DNA of 64,000 nucleotides from Burkholderiales bacterium (GCA_022841915.1 JALHQN010000008.1:138713-202712), one strand, 5' to 3'. Counted from the first letter of the stretch, positions 16,448 to 26,994 are shown. Translations and numbers: made by a program. Notes: generated from the sequence alone by a model not told the origin.

Positions 16448-17175
16448 ATGAAGTCACGTCACATCAGCATCATGTCGTCGGCGATTCTCGGTCTGGCAGT
16501 TGTCGGCGCACCTGCATGGGCCGCGCCAATTACGTTTTTCGGCGAAGACGCAAACGCAGCAGGCAGCCTCCCAACGCCCAATGCTGCAGCCGCGCAGACT
16601 CAATTCCTGAGCAACATCATCGGTGCTCAAGTCGAGACGTTCGAATCGTTCGCCGGCGGAACATCGCCGGCGGAACCACCTTGACCGGCGCAGGTATCGT
16701 AGTCAATTTCGGCGCCGATACCGCTACCATGCAGGGCACGAACTCGCTGACCAATGTGCGCAGTTCACCGGGTTCCGGCCGATTCGCCATCTCCGGTTCA
16801 AAGTATGTGAATTGTGCACTGGGAGATACCTGCATCCTCACGTTCAGCGCTCCGCAGGCAGCATTCGGCTTCTTCGGCACCGACATCGGCGATTTCAGTG
16901 GACAACTCACCCTCCGTCTCGATGGCGTCGACCTCATCAACGTTCCGCATAGCGTGAACGCGCCCAGCGGCTCGGCCTTGTATTTCGGCCTCATCGATAC
17001 CGCGAATCCGTTCACGACCATCGAGTTCTTGAACTCCGGAACCGGAGACAGTTTCGGTTTCGACAACTTCACCATTGGCCGCATCGAGCAGGTCCGGGTG
17101 CCCGAGCCGGCAACGCTCGCACTGCTGGGCCTGGGGTTGGCTGCGCTGCGGTTTTCAAGACGCAAGTCGACCTGA
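16448..17175 (+). pseudogene. PEP-CTERM protein gene interrupted by a frameshift (14-bp tandem duplication)
   Basis: The first frame starts at ATG 16448 after GAAGGGGAA, encodes a signal peptide (MSSAILGLAVVGAPAWA) and runs to FESFAGGTSPAEPP before a stop at 16682. The remainder of the protein, from GGTTLTGAGIVVNFG to the sorting signal VPEPATLALLGLGLAALRF plus RRKS, continues in another frame to 17175. Removing one copy of the 14-bp repeat at 16650-16677 restores one continuous reading frame, FAGGTTLTGAG. The intact protein would be about 237 residues, secreted, with a beta-rich body. The break may be decay, phase variation or an assembly error. Confidence 0.85.
16650..16677 (+). repeat. 14-bp tandem duplication causing the frameshift
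   Basis: Two adjacent copies, TCGCCGGCGGAACA (16650-16663) and TCGCCGGCGGAACC (16664-16677), differ only in the last base. The period is not a multiple of three, so the duplication shifts the frame of the PEP-CTERM gene. Confidence 0.9.
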
Positions 17176-17190
17176 TAGATCCTTTCCCGC

Positions 17191-17226
17191 AACGACAACG
17201 GCGACCCACGGGTCGCCGTTGTCGTT
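17191..17226 (+). terminator. strong intrinsic-terminator-like hairpin
   Basis: A 17-bp perfect inverted repeat (17191-17207 and 17210-17226) begins 15 nt after the stop of the interrupted PEP-CTERM gene. The stem is GC-rich and its right arm ends in GTCGTTTC, a short T-run. Confidence 0.75.
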
Positions 17227-17533
17227 TCAACCGCGCTCGAGACACATGCCTCGAGATCGTTTGAGGGCGCAAGCTCAGGCGCCCCGAAGCGTCTGCCGCC
17301 TCGCAATGCCGTCCGACGTACCATCATGACGTTGGCAAGTTCCGGTGCCGCGATGGACAGCCCGCATCGGACTCCGCCCAATCACCCATGGGACGCGGCG
17401 TGGATACGTTCCACCCAAAACCCATGCAACGCCTCTCAGAATTTCTTACAGAACGGCCCTCGGTCACCCGGGCATGATGCGTGCGGGATCGGACGCTCGG
17501 ATCCATTGGTTTCGCCACGGGAGGAATGCGCGC

Positions 17534-19468
17534 ATGTCGGCGCACGCGGTCGTTCGGCCCAACTATTCGCTCATCCTGCTGGCGGCTGCGGTCGCGCTCA
17601 TGCGGATACCCCCCAGCGCTTTCGCTGCACCCTTGCATGTCGCCGGCGTGCCGGAATTGAAGGATCTGGCCGAACTGACCGTCGAGCAATTGAGCCAGAT
17701 CACGGTGATGTCGGCGGCACGGCGCGCGCAGCCTTTGTCGAACGCGGCGACCGCCGTGTTCGTCATTACCGAGGAGGACATCCGCCGCTCAGGGGCGACC
17801 ACCCTGCCCGAAGCGCTGCGGCTTGCCCCCAATCTCCAAGTCGCGCGCGCGGATACCAATCAGTATGCAATCTCAGCGCGGGGATTCAACAACGTCCTCG
17901 CCAACAAGCTGCTGGTGATGATCGACGGGCGCACCGTTTACTCGCCGCTCTTCTCGGGCGTGTTCTGGGAAGCGCAGCAGGTGATGCTCGAGGACGTGCA
18001 GCGCATCGAGGTGATCAGCGGACCGGGCGCGACCCTCTGGGGCGCCAACGCCGTCAATGGGGTCATCAACGTGATCACCAAGCGGGCGGGCGAGACCCAG
18101 GGCGGCCTCGTGGCCGCCGGTGTGGGCAATCGCGAGCATGTCACGTCCATGCGCTGGGGCGGTCGTCTCGGCGATCGCGGCCACTACCGCGTCTACGGCA
18201 CCTCTGCCCGGCGCGACGGCAGCCGGCTCAGCAATGGCCAGCCGATCGACGACGGATCGGACAACGGCCAGATCGGCTTCCGTGCCGACCTCGGCGGCTC
18301 TCGCCATCAGTTCACGATCTCGGGGGATGCCTACCGCAACGACATCGAGCAGACTTTCGGCGGGTCGCGCGATCTGGCGGGCGCCAATCTGCTCGCCCGC
18401 TGGCAACGCAGCCTCGAGGACGGCAGCGCCTTGCGCGTGCAGGTCTATTACGACCGCGTGGAGCGCCACCAGCCCGGGGCGATCGAGGAGAAGCTCGACA
18501 CCTGGGACATCGATACGCAATACGGCTTCCGTCTCGCCGCGCGCCACCAGATGCTGCTGGGCATGGGCTATCGGTACATGAGGGACGAATTGCGCAATCT
18601 CGGTCCTGCACTCGCCTTCATGCCGGCCTCGACTCACCTGCGTCGAGGCCAGGTGTTCGTGCAGGATGAAATCGCGTTGACCCCAAGCGTCGATCTCACC
18701 TTGGGCCTGAAATACGAACACAACAACTACACCGACTGGGAAGCCCTGCCCAACGCGCGGTTGTCATGGCGCTTCGCACCCGATCGCATGCTGTGGTCCG
18801 CCCTGTCGCGCGCAGTACGGGCACCCTCGCGTGTCGATCGGGAACTGTTCACGCCGGCACAGCCGCCTTACGCAATCGCCGGCGGCGAGGGATTCGTCTC
18901 CGAGGTCGCCAATGTGTTCGAGGTCGGCTACCGGGCACAAACCAGTCCGCGCCTGTCCTATTCGTTCACCGTGTTTAGGCACGAGTTCGACCGCCTGCGC
19001 ACGCTCGATCCGGCCCCTGGCGGCGCGCGGATCGGCAACAACATGCAAGGCAGGCTGCATGGCTTCGAGACCTGGGGCAGCTTGCGCGTCAACCATCACT
19101 GGCGACTCACCGGCGGGCTCACCCGTCAGTGGCGCAAGCTGAGTCTTCTCGCCGGCAGCGGGAGCCTGGGCGGCACGGCGGCAGCGGGCAACGATCCCGC
19201 CTACGCCTGGCAGCTCGGGTCGGCGCTGAACCTGACGCCCCAGCACGAGTTCGACCTGCGTCTTCGGCGAGTGGGCGCGTTGCCGAGCGGTCCGGTGCCC
19301 GCATACACGACGCTCGATGCACGCCTGGGCTGGCATGTCTCGCGTCGTCTCGAGCTGTCGATCACGGTGCGCAATCTGCTCGGTCCCGGCCACGCGGAAT
19401 GGGGCGCGCCGGAAAGCCGCATCGAGATGGCGCGGGCAGCATTCGTCAAGCTCATGTGGCGACTGTGA
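17534..19468 (+). CDS. TonB-dependent outer-membrane receptor
   Basis: 644-residue outer-membrane receptor. A signal peptide (LILLAAAVALMRIPPSAFAA) is followed by a short TonB-interacting region (LSQITVMSAARRAQPLSNA) and the plug domain. Plug marks are VFVITEEDIRRSGATTLPE, FNNVLANKLLVMIDGRTVY and RIEVISGPGATLWGANAVNG. The remainder is a beta-barrel. The start at 17534 follows GAGGAATG; the frame is open further upstream but lacks a signal peptide there. It is translationally coupled to a YfiR-like gene and a hybrid kinase, a recurrent arrangement in proteobacteria. The receptor may act in signal sensing as well as uptake. The ligand is unknown. Confidence 0.93.
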   Translation: MSAHAVVRPNYSLILLAAAVALMRIPPSAFAAPLHVAGVPELKDLAELTVEQLSQITVMSAARRAQPLSNAATAVFVITEEDIRRSGATTLPEALRLAPNLQVARADTNQYAISARGFNNVLANKLLVMIDGRTVYSPLFSGVFWEAQQVMLEDVQRIEVISGPGATLWGANAVNGVINVITKRAGETQGGLVAAGVGNREHVTSMRWGGRLGDRGHYRVYGTSARRDGSRLSNGQPIDDGSDNGQIGFRADLGGSRHQFTISGDAYRNDIEQTFGGSRDLAGANLLARWQRSLEDGSALRVQVYYDRVERHQPGAIEEKLDTWDIDTQYGFRLAARHQMLLGMGYRYMRDELRNLGPALAFMPASTHLRRGQVFVQDEIALTPSVDLTLGLKYEHNNYTDWEALPNARLSWRFAPDRMLWSALSRAVRAPSRVDRELFTPAQPPYAIAGGEGFVSEVANVFEVGYRAQTSPRLSYSFTVFRHEFDRLRTLDPAPGGARIGNNMQGRLHGFETWGSLRVNHHWRLTGGLTRQWRKLSLLAGSGSLGGTAAAGNDPAYAWQLGSALNLTPQHEFDLRLRRVGALPSGPVPAYTTLDARLGWHVSRRLELSITVRNLLGPGHAEWGAPESRIEMARAAFVKLMWRL

Positions 19469-20043
19469 GGCTGCTGCAGCCCCGGCGCTTTCGTCGCTGG
19501 CTCCCGCGAGTCGCGATCGTCTTGCTCTCGATTTGCATCATGCCGGTTCGCTCCGCGATCGATGAGGCCGAGGCCTTGTTGGAGCGCCGGGTCAAGGCGG
19601 CTTTGCTCTATCGTTTCACCAACTACGTGCAATGGCCTCCGTCGGCCTTTGCGAAGACCACCGCCGCCTTCACGATCGGCATCGCGGGCGCAGATACGGT
19701 CGCCGCCGAGTTGACCGCGTTCGCCGCCGGACGCCAGGTCCACGGTCGCCCGCTCGCCGTGCGCCGGCACACCAGTCCCGATGCGTTCAAGGAAGCGCAG
19801 ATCGTCTTCGTGGGTCGCGACGACCACCCGAATCTCGCCGCCATCATCCGCGCCGCGCCGCCCCACGCGCTCATCGTCACCGAATCCTGGAACGGCTTGC
19901 AGCAAGGCAGCGTCATCAACTTCATCGTCGTCGAAGGGCAAGTGCGTTTCGAAATCTCGCTGCAGGCCGCGCTCGAGCGCGGCCTGCACTTGAGCTCACG
20001 CCTGCTTTCAGTGGCCTATGCCGTGCACACAGGAGCGCGTTGA
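19465..20043 (+). CDS. YfiR-like (DUF4154) periplasmic protein
   Basis: 192-residue exported protein. The start is a GTG at 19465 that overlaps the receptor stop (GTGA) and leaves a proper signal peptide (VAIVLLSICIMPVRSA). The later in-frame ATG would remove it. VKAALLYRFTNYVQWPPSAF is the hallmark of the YfiR/DUF4154 family, and the C-terminal FEISLQAALERGLHLSSRLL is also conserved. YfiR represses the partner sensor in the periplasm of Pseudomonas. Here the partner is probably the hybrid kinase that begins 3 nt downstream. No cysteine-rich redox pair is obvious. Confidence 0.9.
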   Translation: MRLLQPRRFRRWLPRVAIVLLSICIMPVRSAIDEAEALLERRVKAALLYRFTNYVQWPPSAFAKTTAAFTIGIAGADTVAAELTAFAAGRQVHGRPLAVRRHTSPDAFKEAQIVFVGRDDHPNLAAIIRAAPPHALIVTESWNGLQQGSVINFIVVEGQVRFEISLQAALERGLHLSSRLLSVAYAVHTGAR

Positions 20044-20046
20044 ATC

Positions 20047-21885
20047 ATGTTTTCGTGGGTCACTCGCTCGGTTCGAGGCAAGCTGCTCGCAGTGGTCATC
20101 GTCACCACCTGCGCCGCGCTGTCGGTCGCTGCATCGGCCTTGATCGTTTACGACATCCACACTCACGAACAGTCCCGCATCGACGATCTGACCACGCTGG
20201 CCGACGTGCTGGGTGCCGCCTCCGGCCCGGCGCTGGCCTTCCAGGATACGCGCGGCGCAGCCGAGAACCTGGCACTACTGCGAGTGAAACCGACCATCCT
20301 GAGCGGCGCACTGTACGATGCATCCGGGCGCCTCTTCGCTGCCTACGCCCCGGAGCACCTCGGGCAGATGTCGATCCCGTTTGCCGACATCCCCGAGATC
20401 ACGATCAGCGACCGCCGCCTGAGCCTCGCCCAGCCCGTGTTCGAGCGGGGCGAGCGCGTGGGCACCTTGTACCTCGTGGCCAAGTACGAGGTCGTGGAGC
20501 GACTGCTCTATTCGGCCGCAATCTTCGCCGTCGTCGTGTTGTTCAGTCTGCTCGTCGCGCTGCTCGTTTCGACCTGGCTCGGACGCACGCTCAGCACCCC
20601 CATCCGCAATGTCGCGAGCGCAGCCCGGCGCGTGATGGAGCATCGCGACTACTCGGTGCGCGTCGAGAAGACCACGCAGGACGAGATCGGTTATCTCGTC
20701 GACACTTTCAACGCCATGCTCGACGAGGTCGGACGCCATTCCGCAGCGCTGGAAGACGCGGATAGGCGCAAGGATCAGTTCCTGGCCGTGCTCTCCCATG
20801 AACTGCGCAATCCCTTGAGTCCGATACTGAACGCATGCGCCGTCCTGCGTCTGGGCAACGCACGCGCGACCGATATCGAATGGGCCGGACAAGTCATCGA
20901 ACGCCAGGCCCGTCAGCTCGCGCGACTTCTCGACGATCTCATGGATGTCGCCCGCATCACCCGCAACAAGATCGAGCTGCGCATGGAGCGGGTCGACGTG
21001 CGCACGGTAGTCGACATGGCCGTCGAAGCCACGCGCGATCAGTTCCAGGCGAACGAACAGGAGCTCCTGGTGCAGTTGCCCGCCGAACCGGTCTATCTGC
21101 GAGCGGATCCAGCGCGCATCGCGCAGGTCTTGGGCAATCTGCTCAACAACGCCGCGAAGTACACCGGCCGCGGCGGAGTCATCCGCATCCGGGTCGAACA
21201 GCAGGGCGAGCAGGTTTGCGTGAACGTGAAGGACTCCGGGATAGGCATCGCTGGGGAACATCTGCCGCGACTGTTCGAGATGTTCACTCAGCTGCCCGGC
21301 ACGCCCGGCCGCAGCGGTTCGGGGCTGGGCATCGGGCTCGCCCTGGTGCGTGCTTTCGTCGAGATGCACAACGGCACGGTGCGAGCTGTGAGTCCCGGGC
21401 TCGGCATGGGCAGCGAGTTCATCGTGACCCTGCCGGTTGCAGCGGAGCCGGCCGATAAATCCACGCAAACAAGCGCTCGGACGGCACCGGCTTCGACGCC
21501 TCGTCTGCGTATCCTGATCGCCGACGACGTGGCGGACTCTGCGCGCACGCTCGCGATGGGCATGGAGATGTTCGGCCACGAGGTGCGTACAGCACCCGAC
21601 GGTGTCGAGGCGCTGGCGATCGCATTCGAATTCCAGCCGGATCTCGCCATCCTCGACATCGGCATGCCAGGGATGGACGGCTACGAAGTCGCACGTCGGA
21701 TTCGCGCCTCGCCCTCGGGCAGAAGCATCGTGCTGCTGGCACTCACCGGGTGGGGGCAGCGCGAGGACGTGGAGCGCGCCCTCAGCGCCGGCTTCGACCG
21801 GCACATGACCAAGCCGGCGGACTTCGCCGCACTGCAAGAAGTGATCGGCGACGTCGTGCGACAAAGACGAGAGGCGAGTCGCTGA
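20047..21885 (+). CDS. hybrid sensor histidine kinase (periplasmic sensor, HAMP, HisKA, HATPase, receiver)
   Basis: 612-residue membrane kinase. Two transmembrane helices (about residues 12-32 and 158-182) bracket a periplasmic sensor of the CHASE8/YfiN-like kind, containing DLTTLADVLGAASGPALAF. A HAMP domain follows (TPIRNVASAARRVM). The H-box is LSHELRNPLSPIL with His near 251. The ATP-lid motifs are NLLNNAAKYT, DSGIGIAGEHL and GSGLGIGLALV. The C-terminal receiver has RILIADDVADS, the phospho-acceptor in LDIGMPGMDGYE near 536, and the Lys in HMTKPADF. It begins 3 nt after the YfiR-like gene, so the three genes form one signalling unit. The output partner is not encoded nearby. Confidence 0.93.
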   Translation: MFSWVTRSVRGKLLAVVIVTTCAALSVAASALIVYDIHTHEQSRIDDLTTLADVLGAASGPALAFQDTRGAAENLALLRVKPTILSGALYDASGRLFAAYAPEHLGQMSIPFADIPEITISDRRLSLAQPVFERGERVGTLYLVAKYEVVERLLYSAAIFAVVVLFSLLVALLVSTWLGRTLSTPIRNVASAARRVMEHRDYSVRVEKTTQDEIGYLVDTFNAMLDEVGRHSAALEDADRRKDQFLAVLSHELRNPLSPILNACAVLRLGNARATDIEWAGQVIERQARQLARLLDDLMDVARITRNKIELRMERVDVRTVVDMAVEATRDQFQANEQELLVQLPAEPVYLRADPARIAQVLGNLLNNAAKYTGRGGVIRIRVEQQGEQVCVNVKDSGIGIAGEHLPRLFEMFTQLPGTPGRSGSGLGIGLALVRAFVEMHNGTVRAVSPGLGMGSEFIVTLPVAAEPADKSTQTSARTAPASTPRLRILIADDVADSARTLAMGMEMFGHEVRTAPDGVEALAIAFEFQPDLAILDIGMPGMDGYEVARRIRASPSGRSIVLLALTGWGQREDVERALSAGFDRHMTKPADFAALQEVIGDVVRQRREASR

Positions 21886-22014
21886 TCGCCGGGATCGAAA
21901 GGGGACGCCGAGCGTCCGCGCGTTCACCCTGCAGCGTGCGCCTCAGTGCCAGCAACAAAGGAGGCGCGTCCTGGTCGGCGGGAGGCGGCCGATGGCCTTG
22001 AGCGCTCCCTCGTT

Positions 22015-22821
22015 TTACTTGCTGCGATCGTCAGGCGGCGGCCGTCCACCCGGGGGCAGGCTAGGGTCGGGCTCGCCACTGCCCTCCCGGCTCATGTCCG
22101 CGGCTTCTTGCGCTGCTTCGCGCATCTGCGGGGCCTTGGACTGGCACTGCGCATACCACTTCTGCAGCAGCGTCGCCGCCAACTCGCGCCCCCCCAGCCC
22201 GAACGAGAGCCCCAGCGCGAGGACCAGCAAGGCAACCGTGCCCATGAAGAGCGTATTGACGAGCGCTTGCGCAATCCCGATCTGATTGACGGCAACGATG
22301 ATCGCGAACACCCAGATGGCCGTGCGAGCGATATTGGCGAGCAGCTGCGGTCGCTGGAATCCGGCGCTCGCCGTCGCGCCGCGCACCAGCCCGGCGGCCG
22401 CGTTGGCCAGCAAGCCACCGATCACGAGCACGACCAGCCCCACGGCGAGATTCGGCAGCCATAGCAGCAGCTGACGCAAGACCTCGGACACCGCCGGCAG
22501 TCCGAGCGCATCGAAGGCCACCACCAGCACGATGAGGCGCACGAACCACTTCGCCACCAAGGCGAGGAAACCTGCAGGATCGGTCTGCACACCGATGTTG
22601 CGCACGAAGGCGGTGAAGCCCGAGCGCGCCGCCAGATCGTTGAACTTGATGGCGCGCAGCAACGCGGCGGTGGCTCGCGCCATCAAGCTGGCCACCAGCC
22701 AGCCGATGACCAGGATGACAATGAACCCCAGCACCTTGGGAATGGCGGCGAAAAGCATCGTCAGCGCACCCGCGAGCGACGTCAGCATCGCCTGGGACCA
22801 ATCCGTGACAGCAGGCAGCAT
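22015..22821 (-). CDS. mechanosensitive-channel-like membrane protein (conserved TM-helix family)
   Basis: 268-residue inner-membrane protein related to small-conductance mechanosensitive channels. Five hydrophobic segments are visible: IPKVLGFIVILVIGWLVASL, FVRLIVLVVAFDALGL, LPNLAVGLVVLVIGGLLANA, ARTAIWVFAIIVAVNQIGI and MGTVALLVLALGLSFGLGG. The pattern of helices followed by amphipathic turns with Asn/Gly fits the TM-helix repeat family (PF05552), which lacks the large MscS cytosolic vestibule. The tail is polar and Pro-rich. Start ATG 22821 follows AAGGGAGAA. It probably contributes to osmotic tolerance. It is convergent with the hybrid kinase before it. Confidence 0.82.
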   Translation of the reverse strand: MLPAVTDWSQAMLTSLAGALTMLFAAIPKVLGFIVILVIGWLVASLMARATAALLRAIKFNDLAARSGFTAFVRNIGVQTDPAGFLALVAKWFVRLIVLVVAFDALGLPAVSEVLRQLLLWLPNLAVGLVVLVIGGLLANAAAGLVRGATASAGFQRPQLLANIARTAIWVFAIIVAVNQIGIAQALVNTLFMGTVALLVLALGLSFGLGGRELAATLLQKWYAQCQSKAPQMREAAQEAADMSREGSGEPDPSLPPGGRPPPDDRSK

Positions 22822-23141
22822 CGTGTTCTCCCTTCGTGACGACAGCGGCATGCCGGAGCCCTCTGCAAGCCCGGTGCCCGAGGTCCGTGCTCGTTGCATG
22901 GCGTCCGCACGCGGGCAGCACGCGCGGCCGTCCGCGCGCGCCCTGTGAAGGGGCGCGGGAGAACCGAAGAGCCGCAGAGGGATGGAGCCCCTGCCGCTCC
23001 CCGCTTGGCCACTCAAGAAGGGAGCGGCCGAGTCGTTACGGTCATCTACCCAATTCAGCGAAGCTTGCAGTCGTCTCTTGGCCTAGCTGTCCTCCTCGAT
23101 CTCGGGGTGGGGCAGGGCTGCGTGAGAACCTGAGATCCGTA
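22822..23141. other. intergenic region between divergent genes
   Basis: About 320 bp. The plus frame of the downstream kinase is open across it, but the translation is Arg/Pro/Ser-rich and unlike protein. It presumably holds both promoters; nothing specific was recognised. Confidence 0.4.
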
Positions 23142-25412
23142 TTGCCAAAGTCCGCCACTCATACAGGTTCGACCGCGCTCGTGCGACTGCTCTTCGGGCA
23201 GCACGCAGACGCCCCGCACCAACGGCTGCTGATCGTCCGCTACCTCATCGCCGCGGGCAGTTCGCTGCTCGTGATCGGGCTGTTCGCGGTCGGATGGCTG
23301 CTCGGGATCCTGCCGCGAGACGTCTTCATGCAAGGCGCCGCGATCGTAGCGGCCTGCATCGGACTGTTCTTCATCGCTTTCCGCACGGGCTGGAACAAGA
23401 AGGCCGCCGACCCGAGTCTGACCCTCGCCCAGATCCTGGCGTCTGTCCTCGCCACCAGCTTCGTGCTCTATCACGCCGACGATGCGCGACCGATCTACCT
23501 GCTGATCTATATGGTGGCGTTCCTGTTCGGCATGTTCCAGCTCAACACCCGCGCGCTGCTTTCGCTCGCCTGCTTCATGGTGCTCTCGTACGGAATCGTC
23601 GTCTTCATGCTGACCGTGTCTCGGCCCTCGGCCGTGAACTTGCGGCTCGAAGTGCTGCGTCTGACCGTGCTCGCCCTGGTGCTTTCTTGGTTCGCCCTGA
23701 TGGGTGGCTACATTCAGGAACTGCGAGCCCGGCTCAGATCGGCACGCGATGCCGCGGAGGCCACGAACCGCGATCTCCAAGCGCAAAAGGAACAGCTCGA
23801 CGATGCCCAGCACATCGCCCACCTCGGCAGTTGGGATTGGGACATGGTGACCGGGAAGCTGAACTGGTCGCGCGAAGCCTTCGCCATCTACACGCCGGGC
23901 CGCGAAGACATCGTGCCCGATTACGAGCACTTCCTGCAGGCGGTCCATCCCGACGATCGAGCGTACGTCGAAGACGCCATCGGACACGCCTTGGAAGGCA
24001 TCGCCAGCTACGACATCGTGCACAGGCTGGCGCCGGAGAGCGATCAAGTGCGCGTCGCGCACGCCCGGGGCAAGGTGATCCGCGACGCGCAAGGCCAGCC
24101 GATCCGCATGATAGGCACGGTGCAGGACATCACCGAACAGCAGCACATCGAAAACGAGCTCAAGAGCGCCAGCGAAGCCGCCCAGGCCGCAAGCCAAGCG
24201 AAGTCCCAGTTCCTCGCCAACATGAGCCACGAGATCCGCACCCCGGTCAACGGCGTGCTGGGGATGACCGAACTGCTGCTCGATTCGCCCCTGAACGAGC
24301 TGCAGCGCCACTATGCCCGTACCATCCAGAGTTCAGGTGCCGCGCTGCTGGACATCATCAACGACATCCTCGACATCTCGAAGATCGAGGCCGGGCGCAT
24401 GCACCTCGAAGCGGTCGATGTCACGCTCGTCGAACTGATCCGGGAGACGATGGCGATGTTCACCCTCCGGGCCGAGCAAAAGAACCTGCTGCTCCGATGC
24501 GACATCGCGCCCGAGATTCCGAAGCGCGTGCTGCTCGACCCGGTGCGGCTGCGACAAGTGCTGATCAATCTGCTCGGCAATGCGATCAAGTTCACCGAGC
24601 GAGGCTCCGTTCTTCTCGAGGTGTCGCTCGAACGCTCGCCGGAGGATGCCGGTGCGGACTCGGCCATACTGCGCTTCGACGTGCACGATACGGGGATAGG
24701 CATCGATCTCGCCGTGCAGCAGAAACTGTTCCAGGCCTTCAGCCAGGCCGACGCGTCGACGACCCGCCGCTATGGCGGCACCGGCCTCGGTCTTTTCGTT
24801 TGCAAACAACTCGTCGAAATGATGCACGGCACGATCGGTGTGCAAAGCGCACGCGGCCGGGGCTCCTCGTTCTGGTTCACGGTCACGGCACCGGTGCTCG
24901 AGGCGTCCGGGCCTTCACAGGCCGATCCCGTTGCCGACCTGGCGACGCCTGCCGCTGCACCGTCGCCCCCCGTACCGGCTGCGGCGGCCACAGGCGGTGC
25001 CCGCGTCCTGCTCGCCGAGGACAATCCGGTGAACCAGGAAATCGCCCTGGCCATGCTCAGGAGCATGGGCTGCGCCGTGCACCTGGCCGCCGACGGCGCG
25101 CAAGCGGTGGCAGCCTGCGAGGAGCAGGCCTTCGATCTCATCTTCATGGATTGCATGATGCCGCTCATGGACGGGCTCGAAGCGAGCCGCCGCATCCGCG
25201 CCAGAGAAACCGGCGCCGCGCACGTTCCGATCGTCGCGCTGACCGCCAGCGCCATGACCGGTGATCGCGAGCGCTGCCTCGACGCCGGCATGGACGATTA
25301 CCTGTCCAAGCCCTTCACGCGCCCCCAACTGCAGGCCATGCTGCACAAATGGGGGAATGCGGCCGCCCGCGTCCGAGCCGCCGATCTGCCGCGCACCGCA
25401 AACGCCGCTTGA
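23142..25412 (+). CDS. hybrid sensor histidine kinase (multi-TM, PAS, HisKA, HATPase, receiver)
   Basis: About 756 residues. An N-terminal membrane domain of about six helices ([33 protein letters not shown] and others) precedes a coiled stretch and a PAS/PAC domain ([19 protein letters not shown] to [13 protein letters not shown]). The H-box is [19 protein letters not shown] with His near 363. The ATPase motifs are [30 protein letters not shown] and [16 protein letters not shown]. The receiver has [24 protein letters not shown] (Asp near 669) and [11 protein letters not shown]. The start is uncertain: TTG 23142, with a GAG-like site upstream, or GTG 23181. It stands alone, so its cognate regulator is elsewhere. 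Confidence 0.9.
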   Translation: MPKSATHTGSTALVRLLFGQHADAPHQRLLIVRYLIAAGSSLLVIGLFAVGWLLGILPRDVFMQGAAIVAACIGLFFIAFRTGWNKKAADPSLTLAQILASVLATSFVLYHADDARPIYLLIYMVAFLFGMFQLNTRALLSLACFMVLSYGIVVFMLTVSRPSAVNLRLEVLRLTVLALVLSWFALMGGYIQELRARLRSARDAAEATNRDLQAQKEQLDDAQHIAHLGSWDWDMVTGKLNWSREAFAIYTPGREDIVPDYEHFLQAVHPDDRAYVEDAIGHALEGIASYDIVHRLAPESDQVRVAHARGKVIRDAQGQPIRMIGTVQDITEQQHIENELKSASEAAQAASQAKSQFLANMSHEIRTPVNGVLGMTELLLDSPLNELQRHYARTIQSSGAALLDIINDILDISKIEAGRMHLEAVDVTLVELIRETMAMFTLRAEQKNLLLRCDIAPEIPKRVLLDPVRLRQVLINLLGNAIKFTERGSVLLEVSLERSPEDAGADSAILRFDVHDTGIGIDLAVQQKLFQAFSQADASTTRRYGGTGLGLFVCKQLVEMMHGTIGVQSARGRGSSFWFTVTAPVLEASGPSQADPVADLATPAAAPSPPVPAAAATGGARVLLAEDNPVNQEIALAMLRSMGCAVHLAADGAQAVAACEEQAFDLIFMDCMMPLMDGLEASRRIRARETGAAHVPIVALTASAMTGDRERCLDAGMDDYLSKPFTRPQLQAMLHKWGNAAARVRAADLPRTANAA

Positions 25413-25525
25413 GCACGAGGCCGACTCGCGGCCGACAGGCGGGCTCGCATCCCGTGCAGCGATGGCGTTCTGTTTGCCACCCCGCGCGAATAGAATAGCG
25501 CTCCTTTTGCATCCGGCCGACGATC

Positions 25526-26914
25526 ATGGTTCGAACCCGCTTCGCCCCGAGTCCCACGGGCTACCTGCACATCGGTGGCGCGCGCACCGCGCTTTTCTGC
25601 TGGGCCTACGCCCGCCGCCTTGGCGGCAAGTTCATCCTGCGCATCGAAGACACCGATCTCGAGCGCTCCACCGAAGCCTCGCGCCAGGCCATCCTCGAGA
25701 GCATGCAGTGGCTGGGCATGGATTGGGACGAAGGCCCCATCTATCAGATGGATCGTCTGGCCCGCTATCGCGAAGTGGCCGATACGCTGATCCGCGAAGG
25801 CAAAGCCTACTACTGCTACAGCAGCCGGGAAGAGCTCGATGCGATGCGCGAAGCCCAGCGCGCACGCGGCGACAAACCGCGCTACGACGGCCGCTGGCGC
25901 GACTCGACCGCCACGCCGCCCGCCGACGTCAAGCCGGTGATCCGCTTCAAGACGCCGAGCGACGGCGACGTGGTGTTCGACGATCTGGTGAAAGGCCGCA
26001 TCACGGTGGCCAATGCCGAACTCGACGATCTCGTCATCATGCGCGCCGACGGCGTGCCCACCTACAACTTCGGCGTGGTCGTCGACGATATCGACATGGA
26101 CATCACGCACGTCATCCGCGGCGACGATCACGTCAACAACACGCCGCGGCAGATCAACATCTTCAACGCGCTGGGTGCCAAGCTTCCCGCCTTCGCGCAC
26201 GTGCCGATGATACTCGGCGCCGACGGCGAGCGTCTGTCCAAGCGCCACGGCGCGGTGAGCGTCACGCAATACCGCGACGACGGGTATCTGCCCGAAGCGG
26301 TGCTCAACTATCTCGCGCGCCTGGGTTGGTCGCACGGCGACGAGGAAGTGTTCTCGATGCAGCAGATGGTCGAGTGGTTCGACCTCGAGCACATCAGCAA
26401 GTCGCCCGCGCGCTTCAACCCGGAAAAGCTCGCATGGCTCAACCAGCAATATCTCAAGACGGCCGACGACTCGCGACTGGCCGAGCTCGCCCGCCCCTTC
26501 CTCGCGGCCGATGGCTGCGATCCCGCCCAAGGTCCGGACCTCGCCCCGGTGCTCGCCCTGCTCAAGGAGCGCGTGAGCACCGTGGAAGAGCTGGCCGACG
26601 CGGCCGTGTACTTCTATCGTCGCCTGGAACCAAACGAAGCCCTGCGGGGTCAGCACTATACGGCGGAGGTACGCATCCCTCTGACGGAGTTGCGCGACAA
26701 ACTGAGAACCGTTCCGTGGACTCGCGAAGACATCAATGCCGCACTCAAATCGGTGGTGGCCCAGCACAAGCTGAAGCTGCCGAAGATTGCCATGCCTTTG
26801 CGCGTCATGGTCACGGGCGAACCGCAAACGCCTTCGATCGATGCCGTGCTCGCACTGATCGGCCGCGACGAAGTCGTGCACCGCATGGACACCCAACTCG
26901 CCCTGTTCCCTTAG
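25526..26914 (+). CDS. gltX: glutamyl-tRNA synthetase
   Basis: 462-residue class I aminoacyl-tRNA synthetase charging tRNA-Glu. It begins with [20 protein letters not shown], containing the HIGH-type signature (HIGG), and has the KMSKS counterpart [11 protein letters not shown] near residue 237. HPRIED-type recognition is in [15 protein letters not shown] and [20 protein letters not shown]. Length and the C-terminal anticodon-binding helical domain are as expected for bacterial GluRS. The promoter region is 113 bp after the preceding kinase gene. This is a housekeeping gene and shows no sign of transfer. Confidence 0.98.
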   Translation: MVRTRFAPSPTGYLHIGGARTALFCWAYARRLGGKFILRIEDTDLERSTEASRQAILESMQWLGMDWDEGPIYQMDRLARYREVADTLIREGKAYYCYSSREELDAMREAQRARGDKPRYDGRWRDSTATPPADVKPVIRFKTPSDGDVVFDDLVKGRITVANAELDDLVIMRADGVPTYNFGVVVDDIDMDITHVIRGDDHVNNTPRQINIFNALGAKLPAFAHVPMILGADGERLSKRHGAVSVTQYRDDGYLPEAVLNYLARLGWSHGDEEVFSMQQMVEWFDLEHISKSPARFNPEKLAWLNQQYLKTADDSRLAELARPFLAADGCDPAQGPDLAPVLALLKERVSTVEELADAAVYFYRRLEPNEALRGQHYTAEVRIPLTELRDKLRTVPWTREDINAALKSVVAQHKLKLPKIAMPLRVMVTGEPQTPSIDAVLALIGRDEVVHRMDTQLALFP

Positions 26915-26935
26915 CGGGCGTCGCAGCGGATCGGC

Positions 26936-26960
26936 GATCGTGCGCAAGGGCCGCACGATC
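26936..26960 (+). terminator. hairpin downstream of gltX
   Basis: GATCGTGCG and CGCACGATC form a 9-bp perfect stem with a 7-nt loop, 22 nt after the gltX stop. No T-run follows, so termination is uncertain. Confidence 0.35.
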
Positions 26961-26994
26961 GCGAACATCGGGTTCCAGAATTGCGGCGGCGACA

